A DNA stretch of 64,000 bases from Myxococcales bacterium. GTDB lineage: Bacteria; Myxococcota_A; Polyangia; Palsa-1104; JAEUJZ01. Below are positions 18,351-26,902 of this stretch, one piece after another. The position numbers and the translations under genes are program-made. Location of the stretch: NCBI GenBank assembly GCA_016794365.1, contig JAEUKB010000085.1, forward strand, positions 83,658 to 147,657, written 5' to 3'. The notes beneath the pieces are model-generated. The model searched no databases. It was not told the origin of the DNA and saw only the letters and a program-made list of their open reading frames with translations. Every line of letters starts with the position of its first letter. Positions within the stretch are counted from its first letter, which is position 1.

Positions 18351-18878
18351 CTACTTTTCGTCTTCCCAGCTCTTGATGTCGTCGGCGGTGCCTTCTTTGC
18401 CGTCTTTGCCGAAGCTGATGAGATCCACACCGTCGGTGTCATGCTCACCAGGGCACTTGAAGACAAACTGCCGTCCCCAGCCGTCCTTCGGCTCTTTGTT
18501 GAACACCTTCGCCGTCACAAGCTCATTGAGCCCGCTCGGGCACTGCTCACCGCCCGTCGCATCCATGCGCCACTGGAGCACACCGTCTTTGATCTTGCGC
18601 ATCATGTTGACGGTCTCTTTTTTGCGCGCTTTTTCAAACTGACCGAATGCGTAGACCGCCGCACCGCCGAGCATCATGCTGACGATCGCCAGCGCGATCA
18701 TGATCTCCGTCAGCGTATAGCCGCCTTCCGCCCGTCGAGCCAGCGCAGCATCGCTCTGCGGTTCCCGTCGCAGCGACTGGCCAACCTGACGAACCAGCGA
18801 AGCCAGCACGCGCGCCGCCCGTCGCAGCGGACCGTACGAATTGGCCTGTTTCAAACGATATGAAGTAGGGAGCGTCAT
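18351..18878 (-). CDS. gspG: Type II secretion major pseudopilin GspG with a very long leader
   Basis: 175 residues. The mature part matches GspG: GG|YTLTEIMIALAIVSMMLGG, then ARKKETVNMMRKIKDGVLQW and a C-terminal Asp-rich calcium-site-like segment (DTDGVDLISFGKDGKEG). The predicted leader before the prepilin peptidase site is 53 residues, against roughly 6-20 usual for GspG. The start at 18878 is well supported by AAGGAG 6 bases upstream, so the length is not merely an annotation error. Tyr instead of Phe follows the cleavage site. GspG polymerises into the pseudopilus that pushes substrates through GspD. Confidence 0.9.
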   Translation of the reverse strand: MTLPTSYRLKQANSYGPLRRAARVLASLVRQVGQSLRREPQSDAALARRAEGGYTLTEIMIALAIVSMMLGGAAVYAFGQFEKARKKETVNMMRKIKDGVLQWRMDATGGEQCPSGLNELVTAKVFNKEPKDGWGRQFVFKCPGEHDTDGVDLISFGKDGKEGTADDIKSWEDEK

Positions 18879-18908
18879 GTGAGTCTCCTTGCGTTGAGCT
18901 TGGGGTTT

Positions 18909-20213
18909 TTATTGCACAAACTCGTTCATCTGCATGATCGGCAGCATGATCGAGGTGACGACGAAGAACACCGCGCCACCCATGCCCAAAATCATGATCG
19001 GCGACAACAGCGCCGTCAGCCGCTCGAGCTGTGTCTCCACTTCCAGGTCGTAGGCCTCGGCGACGTTTTCCAGCATCTGTTCCAGCTGTCCCGAGCGCTC
19101 TCCGACGGCAATCATGTGACAGACAATCGCTGGAAACTGGTTGCTCCGCTTGAGCGGCGTCGCTATCGACTCACCTTCGCGGATCGACTCGCGCGCTTGC
19201 TCGACGACGTTGGTCAGCACCGTGTTTCCCAGCACGTTCTTGACAATCTCCATCGCCCGCAGAAGCTGCACACCCGACGCCAGCATCGTCGAGAGCGTCT
19301 TGGCAAAACGACTCACCGCGACCTTGCGCTCCAGCCCGCCGAGCACCGGCAGCCGCAGCTTGAACGTATCCCACGACAGACGACCTTTGGGCGTCGCCAG
19401 CCAGCGCTTAAACAGCACAAAGCCCGTGATTGCGACGATCAGCACCAGCCACAGGTAGTCACTCAGCAGCGAGCTTACGAAGATCAGGATCTGCGTGTTG
19501 AGCGGCAGCGCCCGTCCAGTATCGGCAAAGATCGCCGTCACCTTCGGAACCACCGTCGTCATCAGCATCGTGAGGATTCCGATTGACAAAATCGTCATAA
19601 TGATCGGGTACATCAGCGCCGACATCACCTTCGAGCGCAGACGATTCTGGGATTCCAAAAAGTCCGACAGCCGCAACAGCACCGCTTCCAGGTTGCCCGC
19701 CGTCTCACCCGCCGTCACCAGGTTCACGTACAGCTCGCTGAAGCAGCCCGGATGCCGAGCCAGCGCAGCCGACAAAGGCAAGCCTTCGTTGACCTGCACC
19801 TTCACGTCGGACAGCACCTGCTTCAGGTTCGGATCTTCGGCCTGCTCAATCAGCGCCGCCAGCGACTCTGAAAGCTGCACGCCCGCACGCAGCAACGTGC
19901 CCAGCTGACGAGTCAGCACCGCGATCTCCATCGGCTTGGCGGTCCGACGGTATTCGCTGAGCGCTTCGGCCACAAAGCCAAGCCGCAGCGCCACCAGCAG
20001 CGTAACCAGAAGGCCTTTTCCGACGGTATCTAGCTGCGATTCACTGCTTCGGTTCTTCGACTTTCCGACGGCAACTTGCGACTCACTGACATCGGTCAGC
20101 AAGATGCCATCGCGACGCAAAGCCTGACGCAGCGTCCTGGGACTGTCCGCATCGCGAACACCCTGAACCTGCTTTCCCTTTCCGTCGTAGCCTTTCCAGC
20201 GAAAAACCGGCAT
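18909..20213 (-). CDS. gspF: Type II secretion inner-membrane protein GspF
   Basis: 434 residues. The short N-terminal module MPVFRWKGYDGKGKQVQGV is followed by two T2SSF domains (EIAVLTRQLGTLLRAGVQLS and RFAKTLSTMLASGVQLLRAM) and three membrane segments, one at LMYPIIMTILSIGILTMLMT and the last near the C-terminus. GspF is the platform protein that couples the GspE ATPase to pseudopilus growth. It is separated from gspE by 3 bp. Confidence 0.92.
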   Translation of the reverse strand: MPVFRWKGYDGKGKQVQGVRDADSPRTLRQALRRDGILLTDVSESQVAVGKSKNRSSESQLDTVGKGLLVTLLVALRLGFVAEALSEYRRTAKPMEIAVLTRQLGTLLRAGVQLSESLAALIEQAEDPNLKQVLSDVKVQVNEGLPLSAALARHPGCFSELYVNLVTAGETAGNLEAVLLRLSDFLESQNRLRSKVMSALMYPIIMTILSIGILTMLMTTVVPKVTAIFADTGRALPLNTQILIFVSSLLSDYLWLVLIVAITGFVLFKRWLATPKGRLSWDTFKLRLPVLGGLERKVAVSRFAKTLSTMLASGVQLLRAMEIVKNVLGNTVLTNVVEQARESIREGESIATPLKRSNQFPAIVCHMIAVGERSGQLEQMLENVAEAYDLEVETQLERLTALLSPIMILGMGGAVFFVVTSIMLPIMQMNEFVQ

Positions 20214-20216
20214 CGC

Positions 20217-22151
20217 TTATTCCTTGTCCTCTGCGGTGACGAGCATGACCTCTTCCACCGAGGTAATGCCAGCCAGGACCTTGCCCGCACCGTCGGTACG
20301 AAGCGTCCGCATACCACCCGAAAGCGCCGCCCTTTTCAGCGTCGCCGCGTCCGACTTGCGCAAGCTCAGCTCGCGCACCGCGTCGGAAATCACGAGCAGC
20401 TCGTAAATAGCCGATCGACCCGCATAGCCACGCTGACTACACGCCGAGCAGCCACCCTCGTGCGCCCGATACAGCATGCCCGGCGGCGGCGGCGGACCCT
20501 TGGTGATGTACGTCGCGACCTTGAACTTTCCGGCGAAGAACGACTCCACCGGAATGCTCAAGCGCTCAAGCTCCGTCGGTGTGGGACGATACAGCTCACG
20601 ACACTTGATGCACAGACGACGCACCAGTCGCTGCGCGAGCACACCCGACAGCGACGAAGTCACCAGAAACGGCTCAATGCCCATATCGACCAGACGAGTC
20701 ACCGCACCCGCTGCATCGTTGGTGTGAATCGTCGAAAACACCAAGTGACCCGTCAACGACGCGGTAATCGCCATCGAAGCCGTCTCTTGATCACGGATTT
20801 CACCGACCATGATCACGTCGGGATCGTGACGAAGAAACGATCGAATCGCCGCCGCGAACGTCAGCTCGATCTTGGGATTGACCTGAACCTGCGAGATGCC
20901 TTCGAGCTGGTACTCGACGGGATCTTCAACGGTCAGAATGTTGATATCCGGCGTATTGATCTTCGACAGCGCCGCGTACAGCGTCGTGGTCTTACCAGAT
21001 CCCGTCGGACCCGTGACGAGCAAGATGCCGTGCGGACGGTTGATCAGCTCAAGCATCGTCTCTAGGTGATCTGCACCAAAGCCCAAATCCGCCAAGTCTA
21101 ATACAACAGAGCTTTTATCAAGCAAACGAACCGTAATTCGTTCTCCGAATGCGGTGGGAACCGTTGCCACACGCATATCGATGTCTTTTCCTGCAATCTT
21201 ACGGCGAATTCGTCCGTCTTGCGGCAAGCGCTTTTCGGCAATGTTCAAGCCCGCCATGATCTTTACGCGGGCAACAATCGAGTTAATAAACGTACGCGGC
21301 GCTTTTTTGTATTCTTCCAGGACGTTGTCGATGCGATAGCGCACCACCATGTCCTTTTCGCGCGGCTCAAAGTGGATATCCGACGCTTTGGAACGCACCG
21401 CATGAAAGATCACCGAGTTCACCCAGCGAATGATCGGTGCTTCGTCGCTGACATCGACAAGGTCAACTTCTTCTTCCGTCTCAGCTTCTTCGGTCGCTTC
21501 TTCGTCTTTTTGAAGCTCTGCGTCGATGCCAGCGCGCGAATAGACCTTGTTAATGGCTTCGAGGATCTGCGTTCCCGGGGCCAAAAACGGCGAAACTTCT
21601 GCCCCAACCACCCGCGCAATGTCGTCGAGAATATGCACTGCCGTCGGATCAGCAATCGCCGCTTCGACGGTGTCTTCTTCTTTGTTGCGACGCAGCAGCA
21701 AGACCATGTGCTGCTTGGCGAAGTTGATTGGAATCCGCTGCGCCAGATCTTGCTCGATGGTGTCGGGCTTGATCTCGGGAAGCACATCCAGCCCAAACTG
21801 ATGGCCCAGCGCCGTCAGCACTTGCTCTTCGGTCACCGCACGCCGTCGCAGCAGGATCTCGCCCAGTCGCGAGCCCTCGGTCTGTCCGCCGCCAGAGCGA
21901 CGCAGCTCTTCTTGCTCCGCCAGCGCTTCCCGCAGCGCCGAATCCGCCAGTCCAGCCTGCTTTTGCAGCAGCATACCCAGCGCGCGCGGCGACACCGGAC
22001 GCGGCGGCAGCACCTGATGCTGTCCCGAGCTCTTCGTCGCGACCTTCGACGAAAGCACCGAGTGTTGACCCGAGCTTTTCGCCGCAACGGTCCCGCTGAG
22101 CACACCACCGAGAGCAGACGATCTTCCCTCTGGTTTTTCGGCTTTGGCCAT
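20217..22151 (-). CDS. gspE: Type II secretion ATPase GspE
   Basis: 644 residues. An N-terminal MshEN/T2SSE_N-type region (about 55-205) is followed by an acidic linker (KDEEATEEAETEEEV) and the ATPase core. Walker A GPTGSGKT, the Asp box DPVEYQLEG, Walker B VIMVGEIRDQETA and His box HTNDAAGA are intact. A zinc motif CIKC ... CSAC follows, as in other GspE proteins. The first ~50 residues repeat KSSGQH twice and look unstructured. A GTG lies one codon before the chosen ATG at 22151; GAGG upstream suits either. GspE powers pseudopilus assembly at the cytoplasmic face. Confidence 0.95.
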   Translation of the reverse strand: MAKAEKPEGRSSALGGVLSGTVAAKSSGQHSVLSSKVATKSSGQHQVLPPRPVSPRALGMLLQKQAGLADSALREALAEQEELRRSGGGQTEGSRLGEILLRRRAVTEEQVLTALGHQFGLDVLPEIKPDTIEQDLAQRIPINFAKQHMVLLLRRNKEEDTVEAAIADPTAVHILDDIARVVGAEVSPFLAPGTQILEAINKVYSRAGIDAELQKDEEATEEAETEEEVDLVDVSDEAPIIRWVNSVIFHAVRSKASDIHFEPREKDMVVRYRIDNVLEEYKKAPRTFINSIVARVKIMAGLNIAEKRLPQDGRIRRKIAGKDIDMRVATVPTAFGERITVRLLDKSSVVLDLADLGFGADHLETMLELINRPHGILLVTGPTGSGKTTTLYAALSKINTPDINILTVEDPVEYQLEGISQVQVNPKIELTFAAAIRSFLRHDPDVIMVGEIRDQETASMAITASLTGHLVFSTIHTNDAAGAVTRLVDMGIEPFLVTSSLSGVLAQRLVRRLCIKCRELYRPTPTELERLSIPVESFFAGKFKVATYITKGPPPPPGMLYRAHEGGCSACSQRGYAGRSAIYELLVISDAVRELSLRKSDAATLKRAALSGGMRTLRTDGAGKVLAGITSVEEVMLVTAEDKE

Positions 22152-22169
22152 CACGATCCTCGCTTACGA

Positions 22170-24740
22170 CTAACCTGGAGGCGCCCCAGGCGGTGGCGGC
22201 GGTGGAACAGGCTTGGCCTGCGTCGGAGCCTGCGTTGCTGGTGACGAGCTAGCTGGAGACGCAGCCCCCGGCGCACCGCCCGAGCTGCGCATTCCCGGCG
22301 GCATCTCGACGGGCCCAGAGTCCACCACTTCGCGATGCAGCGACTGCTCTGCCGTACGCAGCTCGACCAGCTCCCGCTCGCTGTCGATGGCCGTGCGGTT
22401 GATCTCTTCCAGCGCGCCGCGCTTCTTGTGGTAGTCAATCGCGCCCATCACCTCGCGATCGTCGCTAAACGCAGAGTACGCTTCGATAAACTCCCGTCGC
22501 TCACGCGTCTTGCGCTCGAAGATTCGCTGTAGCTCTGCCGGATCGTTGATGACGTACGGCGTCAGCACGATGAGCAGCATCTGCTTCTGCACTTCTTTGC
22601 TGCGCGTCTTAAACAGATAACCCAAGATCGGAATGTCTCCGAGCACCGGGATCTTCGTCACAGCGTCGGCAATTCGATCACGCATGATGCCACCGAGCAC
22701 CACCGGCTGCTGATCGCGCACCACCGCCGTGGTCTCGAGCGTGCGCTTGTTCGTCGCTGGCCCGAGTCCGTTGAAGTTCTTGTCGGCGATGTCCGAGATC
22801 TCCGTCTTTAGCTCCAGACGAACCGTCTCGCTTGCGCTGACGTGCGGCGTCACTTCGATCTTGAGCTGCACATCTTGACGCTGAACCGACTGAAGCGCCG
22901 TAAAGCCCGCCAGTGCGCCCGCTGCGCCCGCTTGCGGCAAACCACCCGTGATTGCGCTCGGGAACGGCAGGTTCTGACCGACCGTGATCGTCGATTTTTC
23001 GTTGTCCGTCGTCAGGATGTTCGGCACTTGCATGACGTTGACATCGTTGTTCGTCTGCATCGCCTGAAGCAAAATGCCAAACTGCGGCGGCAGCGTCGAG
23101 CTGGTCCCCGAGCCCTGACCGAAGATGGTGCTGCTCGAGATCTGCGGACCGACCAGACCGCCGACCAGACCCGTCATCGACAGCAGCGACAGCGGATTCA
23201 GAGAGTTCAGCGAGCCACTCTTGAGACCGCCGAGCACCAGACCACCGAGCCCCGGAATCGCACCGTGATACGACAGGCCCAGGTCGCGCGACTTCGAGAT
23301 GCTCAGCTCCATCACCATCGCTTCGATGAACACCTGACGACGCGGAACATCCAGCCGCCGAATCACATCGCGCAGCGTCAGGAAGTCCTTGCCCGTCGCC
23401 AAGATCACGAGCGAGTTGGTCGCCTTGTCCGGCGTCACCTTCACTTCGTCCTGAAACGCACCACCGCTGCCCTGCCCGCCCGAGCCACCTTGCGCGGGCG
23501 GACTGAAGTTGCGACCCGAGCGCGCTCGACTGGCTCCCGCCGACACCGAGATCCCGAGCCCGCCGAGCACCTGCACCATGTCGTCGGCATTGGCATTTTC
23601 CAGCGCGTAAACGTGAATGCGGTCCCCCGTCGAGGTCGAGCCTTGCTGTTCCAGCCGCTTGATCAGCGCAAACACCCGCTGATAGGTCCGATCCGCCGAC
23701 ACCAAGATGATCGAGTTGGTGCGATCGTCGGCAAAGATCTGGCTGATCGAGTCTTCTCCGCTGCCAATCAGCGACGGAGCCGCTGCATCGGTCCCGACCT
23801 GAATCGGAGCCCGTCGCGGCTGTCCCGGCGTCGCCGTCTTGCCGACGCCAAACACCTGCTGAAGCATCTGAAGCACTTCGGTCGCGACGATGTTCTTGAG
23901 CCGAATCACCCAGATCTTTTCGCCCGCCATCGGCTGATCGAGCGCACGAACCACTTCTTCCATCCGACGGATGTTCGACGCCAGATCGGTCACAACCAGC
24001 GTGTTTGCCGCCGCGTACGGCATGATGTCTCCGTCGCGACCCTTTAGGCGATTTAGCACCTGAACCACATCGTCGGCGGTGATGTACTTGAGCCGCATCA
24101 GGCGCGTCACGTAGCGCTCTTCTCGCGGCACCGTATCGCCTGAGCTGATCACCGGAATCGACGACTCACGCGCGCGGTTCGATTCGATGATCTTGAGCAC
24201 TTTGCCGTCGGGCTGAACCGTCAGGCCCATCGATTCCAGCGACGACAGAAAGATCCGATACGCTTCCGATGCCGTCACCGTCTCCGGCGCGATGATCGTC
24301 ACCTTCGACTGCCGAATGTTCTGCGGCAGGATGATCGGACGGCACGAGATCGCTTTGATAAAGCCAACCAGATCCGTCAGCTCAGCCTCGGGCTTTAGGT
24401 TGAAGTTGACCTTTTTGTTCGGCGGGAAGGCCTTGCACTCCAGAAACTCTGCGGCGCCCGGAAGCGGCAGATCGTCGGTGCTCGGCTTGGCCCCTGGCGG
24501 TGCTCCCGCTGGTGGCGCTCCCGCCGGTGGTGCTCCCGCTGGCGGTGCTCCCGCTGGTGTCATGCCCGGCGAGGTCAGCCCCGGCGAAGTCACCACACCG
24601 GGAGAACCAAGCGGGCTCGTCACACGCACGTCTCGACCGGGAGGCGGCTTGGCCCCTGCCTTGTTCTGCGCCGATGCCGACAACAGTCCCGTCAGCAGCA
24701 CCACTGACGCACTAGATATGATGCGGTTCAAAGTCTTCAT
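22170..24740 (-). CDS. gspD: Type II secretion secretin GspD
   Basis: 856 residues. A Sec signal (MKTLNRIISSASVVLLTGLL, cleavage near ASA) is followed by a Pro/Gly/Ala-rich segment with a tandem APPAG repeat, then the N0 domain (NFNLKPEAELTDLVGFIKAI), three N-domains with interspersed loops and the secretin core (VPNILTTDNEKSTITVGQNL, DKNFNGLGPATNKRT, VVLGGIMRD). The C-terminus carries an extra Pro/Ser/Ala-rich tail beyond the secretin. GspD forms the outer-membrane channel. gspC ends 6 bp before its start. Confidence 0.95.
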   Translation of the reverse strand: MKTLNRIISSASVVLLTGLLSASAQNKAGAKPPPGRDVRVTSPLGSPGVVTSPGLTSPGMTPAGAPPAGAPPAGAPPAGAPPGAKPSTDDLPLPGAAEFLECKAFPPNKKVNFNLKPEAELTDLVGFIKAISCRPIILPQNIRQSKVTIIAPETVTASEAYRIFLSSLESMGLTVQPDGKVLKIIESNRARESSIPVISSGDTVPREERYVTRLMRLKYITADDVVQVLNRLKGRDGDIMPYAAANTLVVTDLASNIRRMEEVVRALDQPMAGEKIWVIRLKNIVATEVLQMLQQVFGVGKTATPGQPRRAPIQVGTDAAAPSLIGSGEDSISQIFADDRTNSIILVSADRTYQRVFALIKRLEQQGSTSTGDRIHVYALENANADDMVQVLGGLGISVSAGASRARSGRNFSPPAQGGSGGQGSGGAFQDEVKVTPDKATNSLVILATGKDFLTLRDVIRRLDVPRRQVFIEAMVMELSISKSRDLGLSYHGAIPGLGGLVLGGLKSGSLNSLNPLSLLSMTGLVGGLVGPQISSSTIFGQGSGTSSTLPPQFGILLQAMQTNNDVNVMQVPNILTTDNEKSTITVGQNLPFPSAITGGLPQAGAAGALAGFTALQSVQRQDVQLKIEVTPHVSASETVRLELKTEISDIADKNFNGLGPATNKRTLETTAVVRDQQPVVLGGIMRDRIADAVTKIPVLGDIPILGYLFKTRSKEVQKQMLLIVLTPYVINDPAELQRIFERKTRERREFIEAYSAFSDDREVMGAIDYHKKRGALEEINRTAIDSERELVELRTAEQSLHREVVDSGPVEMPPGMRSSGGAPGAASPASSSPATQAPTQAKPVPPPPPPGAPPG
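24496..24555 (-). repeat. Four 15-bp tandem repeats inside gspD
   Basis: Four adjacent copies of a 15-base unit (GGCGGTGCTCCCGCT on the plus strand, with third-position changes at two sites). On the coding strand each encodes Pro-Ala-Gly-Ala-Pro units, between the signal peptide and the N0 domain of GspD. Length is likely to vary between strains by slippage without breaking the frame. Confidence 0.85.
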
Positions 24741-24746
24741 ATTCGG

Positions 24747-25724
24747 TCACCGAATCTGGTAATCGAGCGTTACGTTTTCGCCGCGTCGCTCCACCATAAC
24801 CGTGAGATGCGAGGCGCTTTTGAGCTTTGTATAGGCTTCCAGAGCCTTATCAGGCGTCGCCATATCAAGACCGTTAATGGCCTTAATCAAGTCGGCGTTT
24901 TGAAGTCCAATCTTGGAAAAGATGGACCCTGTGCGGATATTGTATAGCTTGAAGCCGGACGGCTTTCCGTCTTTGATCCACGGTACAAACCGAGCACTGG
25001 TCGCCAACGCTGTTGTATTGGCCAATACTTTATCGATCAGGCTCTTATCGACTTCGCAGTTGCTTCCCGTACAGCGAACGCCCTTTTCGACATCTTTTTC
25101 AATGCCGGTTGGATCGGTCGTGCTCGGCTCTGCGCTGGCCACTGCGCTCGGAGGCGGCGGTGGCGGCTCTTTGTCCGAGGTCAGGTATTCGATGCGCTTG
25201 CCGACAACCAAATAGACGCGACCTTCGACGACCTGTGCGACGATCGCGCCGCCCTGCGTCAGCTTGTCACCGCGACGGAAGATGCCCACACGTTTGCGAT
25301 CGTCACTGGTGTCCCGAATGACCGCCATCGACCAGTCCCAGTCGCCCGGCGACACCATCGTCGCCACCAGTGCCAGAGGCAAGCTGCTTCGCTGCGGCGT
25401 CTGATCGACCGGACCTTCTTCCTGCGCCTTTTCCGGCGTCAGCGAGATCGGTGCGCAGCTACTACAGAAGATGTTGCGACGCAGGATCGACTCGATGTCC
25501 TTGGAACGGCTCTTTTCGGTGCTGGTCGCGACGCTGGCTTCTCGCCTGGGAAACGGCGGACCATCGCCTCGCAAAAGGACCGAAACCGCCGAGTTTGCCG
25601 TCGTGCGACCGATCAGCGCAGCGCAAACTCCGACGACAAGAAGGTTTACGACCCAGAAGTAATTCTTGACTAGCACGGCCTTTGACTCCGCCTTGGCTAC
25701 AAGCTGATGCAAGGCTTGGGCCAT
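24747..25724 (-). CDS. gspC: Type II secretion protein GspC
   Basis: 325 residues. A short cytoplasmic part and a membrane helix (NYFWVVNLLVVGVCAALIG) lead to a periplasmic HR-type region (ILRRNIFCSSC, then LALVATMVSPGDWDWSMAVI), a Pro-rich linker and a C-terminal PDZ domain (IRTGSIFSKIGLQNADLIKA). GspC links the inner-membrane platform to the secretin. First gene of the T2SS operon; its promoter should lie in 25725-25983, shared with the divergent kinase. Confidence 0.9.
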   Translation of the reverse strand: MAQALHQLVAKAESKAVLVKNYFWVVNLLVVGVCAALIGRTTANSAVSVLLRGDGPPFPRREASVATSTEKSRSKDIESILRRNIFCSSCAPISLTPEKAQEEGPVDQTPQRSSLPLALVATMVSPGDWDWSMAVIRDTSDDRKRVGIFRRGDKLTQGGAIVAQVVEGRVYLVVGKRIEYLTSDKEPPPPPPSAVASAEPSTTDPTGIEKDVEKGVRCTGSNCEVDKSLIDKVLANTTALATSARFVPWIKDGKPSGFKLYNIRTGSIFSKIGLQNADLIKAINGLDMATPDKALEAYTKLKSASHLTVMVERRGENVTLDYQIR

Positions 25725-25799
25725 CTTCGCTGCGCTCGCGGAACCGTCGTCCCGACGAGGACTTAGCCATCCGAGCCCGCGTCCGTGTGGGCTGCGGCT

Positions 25800-25861
25800 G
25801 CCAGTTTGACAAAGCGACCAGCCGACGCCGCCAGCTACTTTGCCAATTTGACAAGCGACCC
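25800..25861 (+). promoter_or_regulatory. Directly repeated TTGACA-containing boxes
   Basis: GCCAGTTTGACAAAGCGACC at 25800 and GCCAATTTGACAAGCGACCC at 25842 are near-identical direct repeats 42 bp apart, each containing TTGACA, which resembles a -35 element. No good -10 follows either at 17 bp. They lie between the divergent gspC and kinase genes and may be tandem promoters or a repeated activator site. Confidence 0.35.
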
Positions 25862-25983
25862 AGGCGCGAAGTCCCTATTCCGACGCCACGCGACGACGAA
25901 AACACGGACACCAAGTGGCCGAACCGCTCGCCCCCATCGGCCCAAGAATCGCGGTATGCTGTTGCAGTCCGAGGAAGCGCCTG

Positions 25984-26764
25984 ATGCTTTTGTCGATCTC
26001 CGAGGGTGTGCTGCTAGAAAGAGCGGTTGCAGCGGGGCTGATTTCCGCCGTCGATGTCGCGGCGGCGCGTGCGGATCAGACAACGCTGACCGTGCCGCGT
26101 CGGTGGGGACTTCTGCTCGACCGGCTGATCTCGCAAGGGAAGCTGACCGACGAGCAAGTTCGCCGACTGCATGAGGATCTCGCCAGTGGACAGCCCGGTT
26201 CGCCTGCGCTGGACCGCACGATGGACGGCGGCTTGGAACGAACCATGGACGGCGGACCGAGCCGCAGCGATGGTGAGCCCATTGTGTCGATGGACCAAGC
26301 GCTCGATCGAACCATGGCCAGCCAGCCTGGCTCACCGCAGCCGCCGAGTTCATCGCCGGGCTCGTCGCCCAGCTTTCCCGCACCGCACTGGGACAAGTAC
26401 GAGTTTCTGGAATTGCTCGGACGGGGCGGCATGGGCTCGGTCTATCGCGCGCGCGATCGACGGCTGGGACGACTGGTCGCGCTCAAGTTCATTCACGGCG
26501 ACGATCCGGGGCTGATTCAGCGCTTTTTGCAGGAAGCACGCTCGCAGGCGCGGCTCGATCACCCGTTTATCTGCAAGGTCTTCGAGGTCGGCAGCGTCGA
26601 TAGCAAGCCCTACATCGCGATGGAACTGGTCGATGGCCGCACCCTCGATCGTATCAGCCCGCAGCTCTCGCTCAGCGACAAGCTACAGGTCGTAAAAGAC
26701 ACCGCCGAAGCCCTACACCACGCCCACGAGCAAGGAATTATCCATCGCGACATTAAGCCGTCTA
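25984..26764 (+). pseudogene. Ser/Thr protein kinase, N-terminal half, interrupted by insertion
   Basis: Start at ATG 25984, preceded by GAGGAAG. 260 residues survive: a ~135-residue Ser/Pro/Gly-rich N-terminal region with three RTM motifs (around 78-80, 86-88, 109-111), then the kinase N-lobe with Gly loop LLGRGGMGSVY (144-154) and the VALKF lysine, ending at HRDIKPS. The next residue should be Asn, as in HRDIKPSN. Instead the sequence changes to unrelated codons at the insertion border, and the frame runs on to 27027 without kinase homology. The rest of the gene resumes at 31347. Joined across the border, the frame is intact. As it stands the activation-segment half is missing, so this fragment should be inactive. 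Confidence 0.88.
26756..26764 (+). repeat. Left copy of the 9-bp direct repeat AGCCGTCTA
   Basis: AGCCGTCTA here is repeated at 31339-31347. Removing one copy together with the intervening 4,574 bp restores ATTAAGCCGTCTAACATC, i.e. the conserved kinase string DIKPSNI. It fits a target-site duplication. Confidence 0.85.
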
Positions 26765-26789
26765 CCGATGTTTCGCTCGGGCGTGTCCG

Positions 26790-26829
26790 AAAAGACTTCC
26801 CTTTTCCGAAGAAATATGCATGGGAAGTC
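26790..26829 (-). terminator. Probable intrinsic terminator of the cysD-cysNC operon
   Basis: Read on the minus strand: GACTTCCC, 20-nt loop, GGGAAGTC and then TTTT (26829 down to 26790). The 8-bp stem is perfect. It sits 74 bp past the cysNC stop, just inside the insertion border. Confidence 0.5.
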
Positions 26830-26902
26830 GGCCCTGGGCGGGTAGAGCGCGTCTCGCTGCGCACATCCGACCAGAACCCGCACGCTGTATCTGAAACAGA
26901 AG

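Noticed and set aside
24496..24555. Tandem repeat as a CRISPR array
   Set aside because: The 15-bp units are adjacent without spacers and encode APPAG in the GspD frame.
26765..26902. A transposase remnant at the left border
   Set aside because: No such coding similarity is visible; only a terminator-like hairpin is present.
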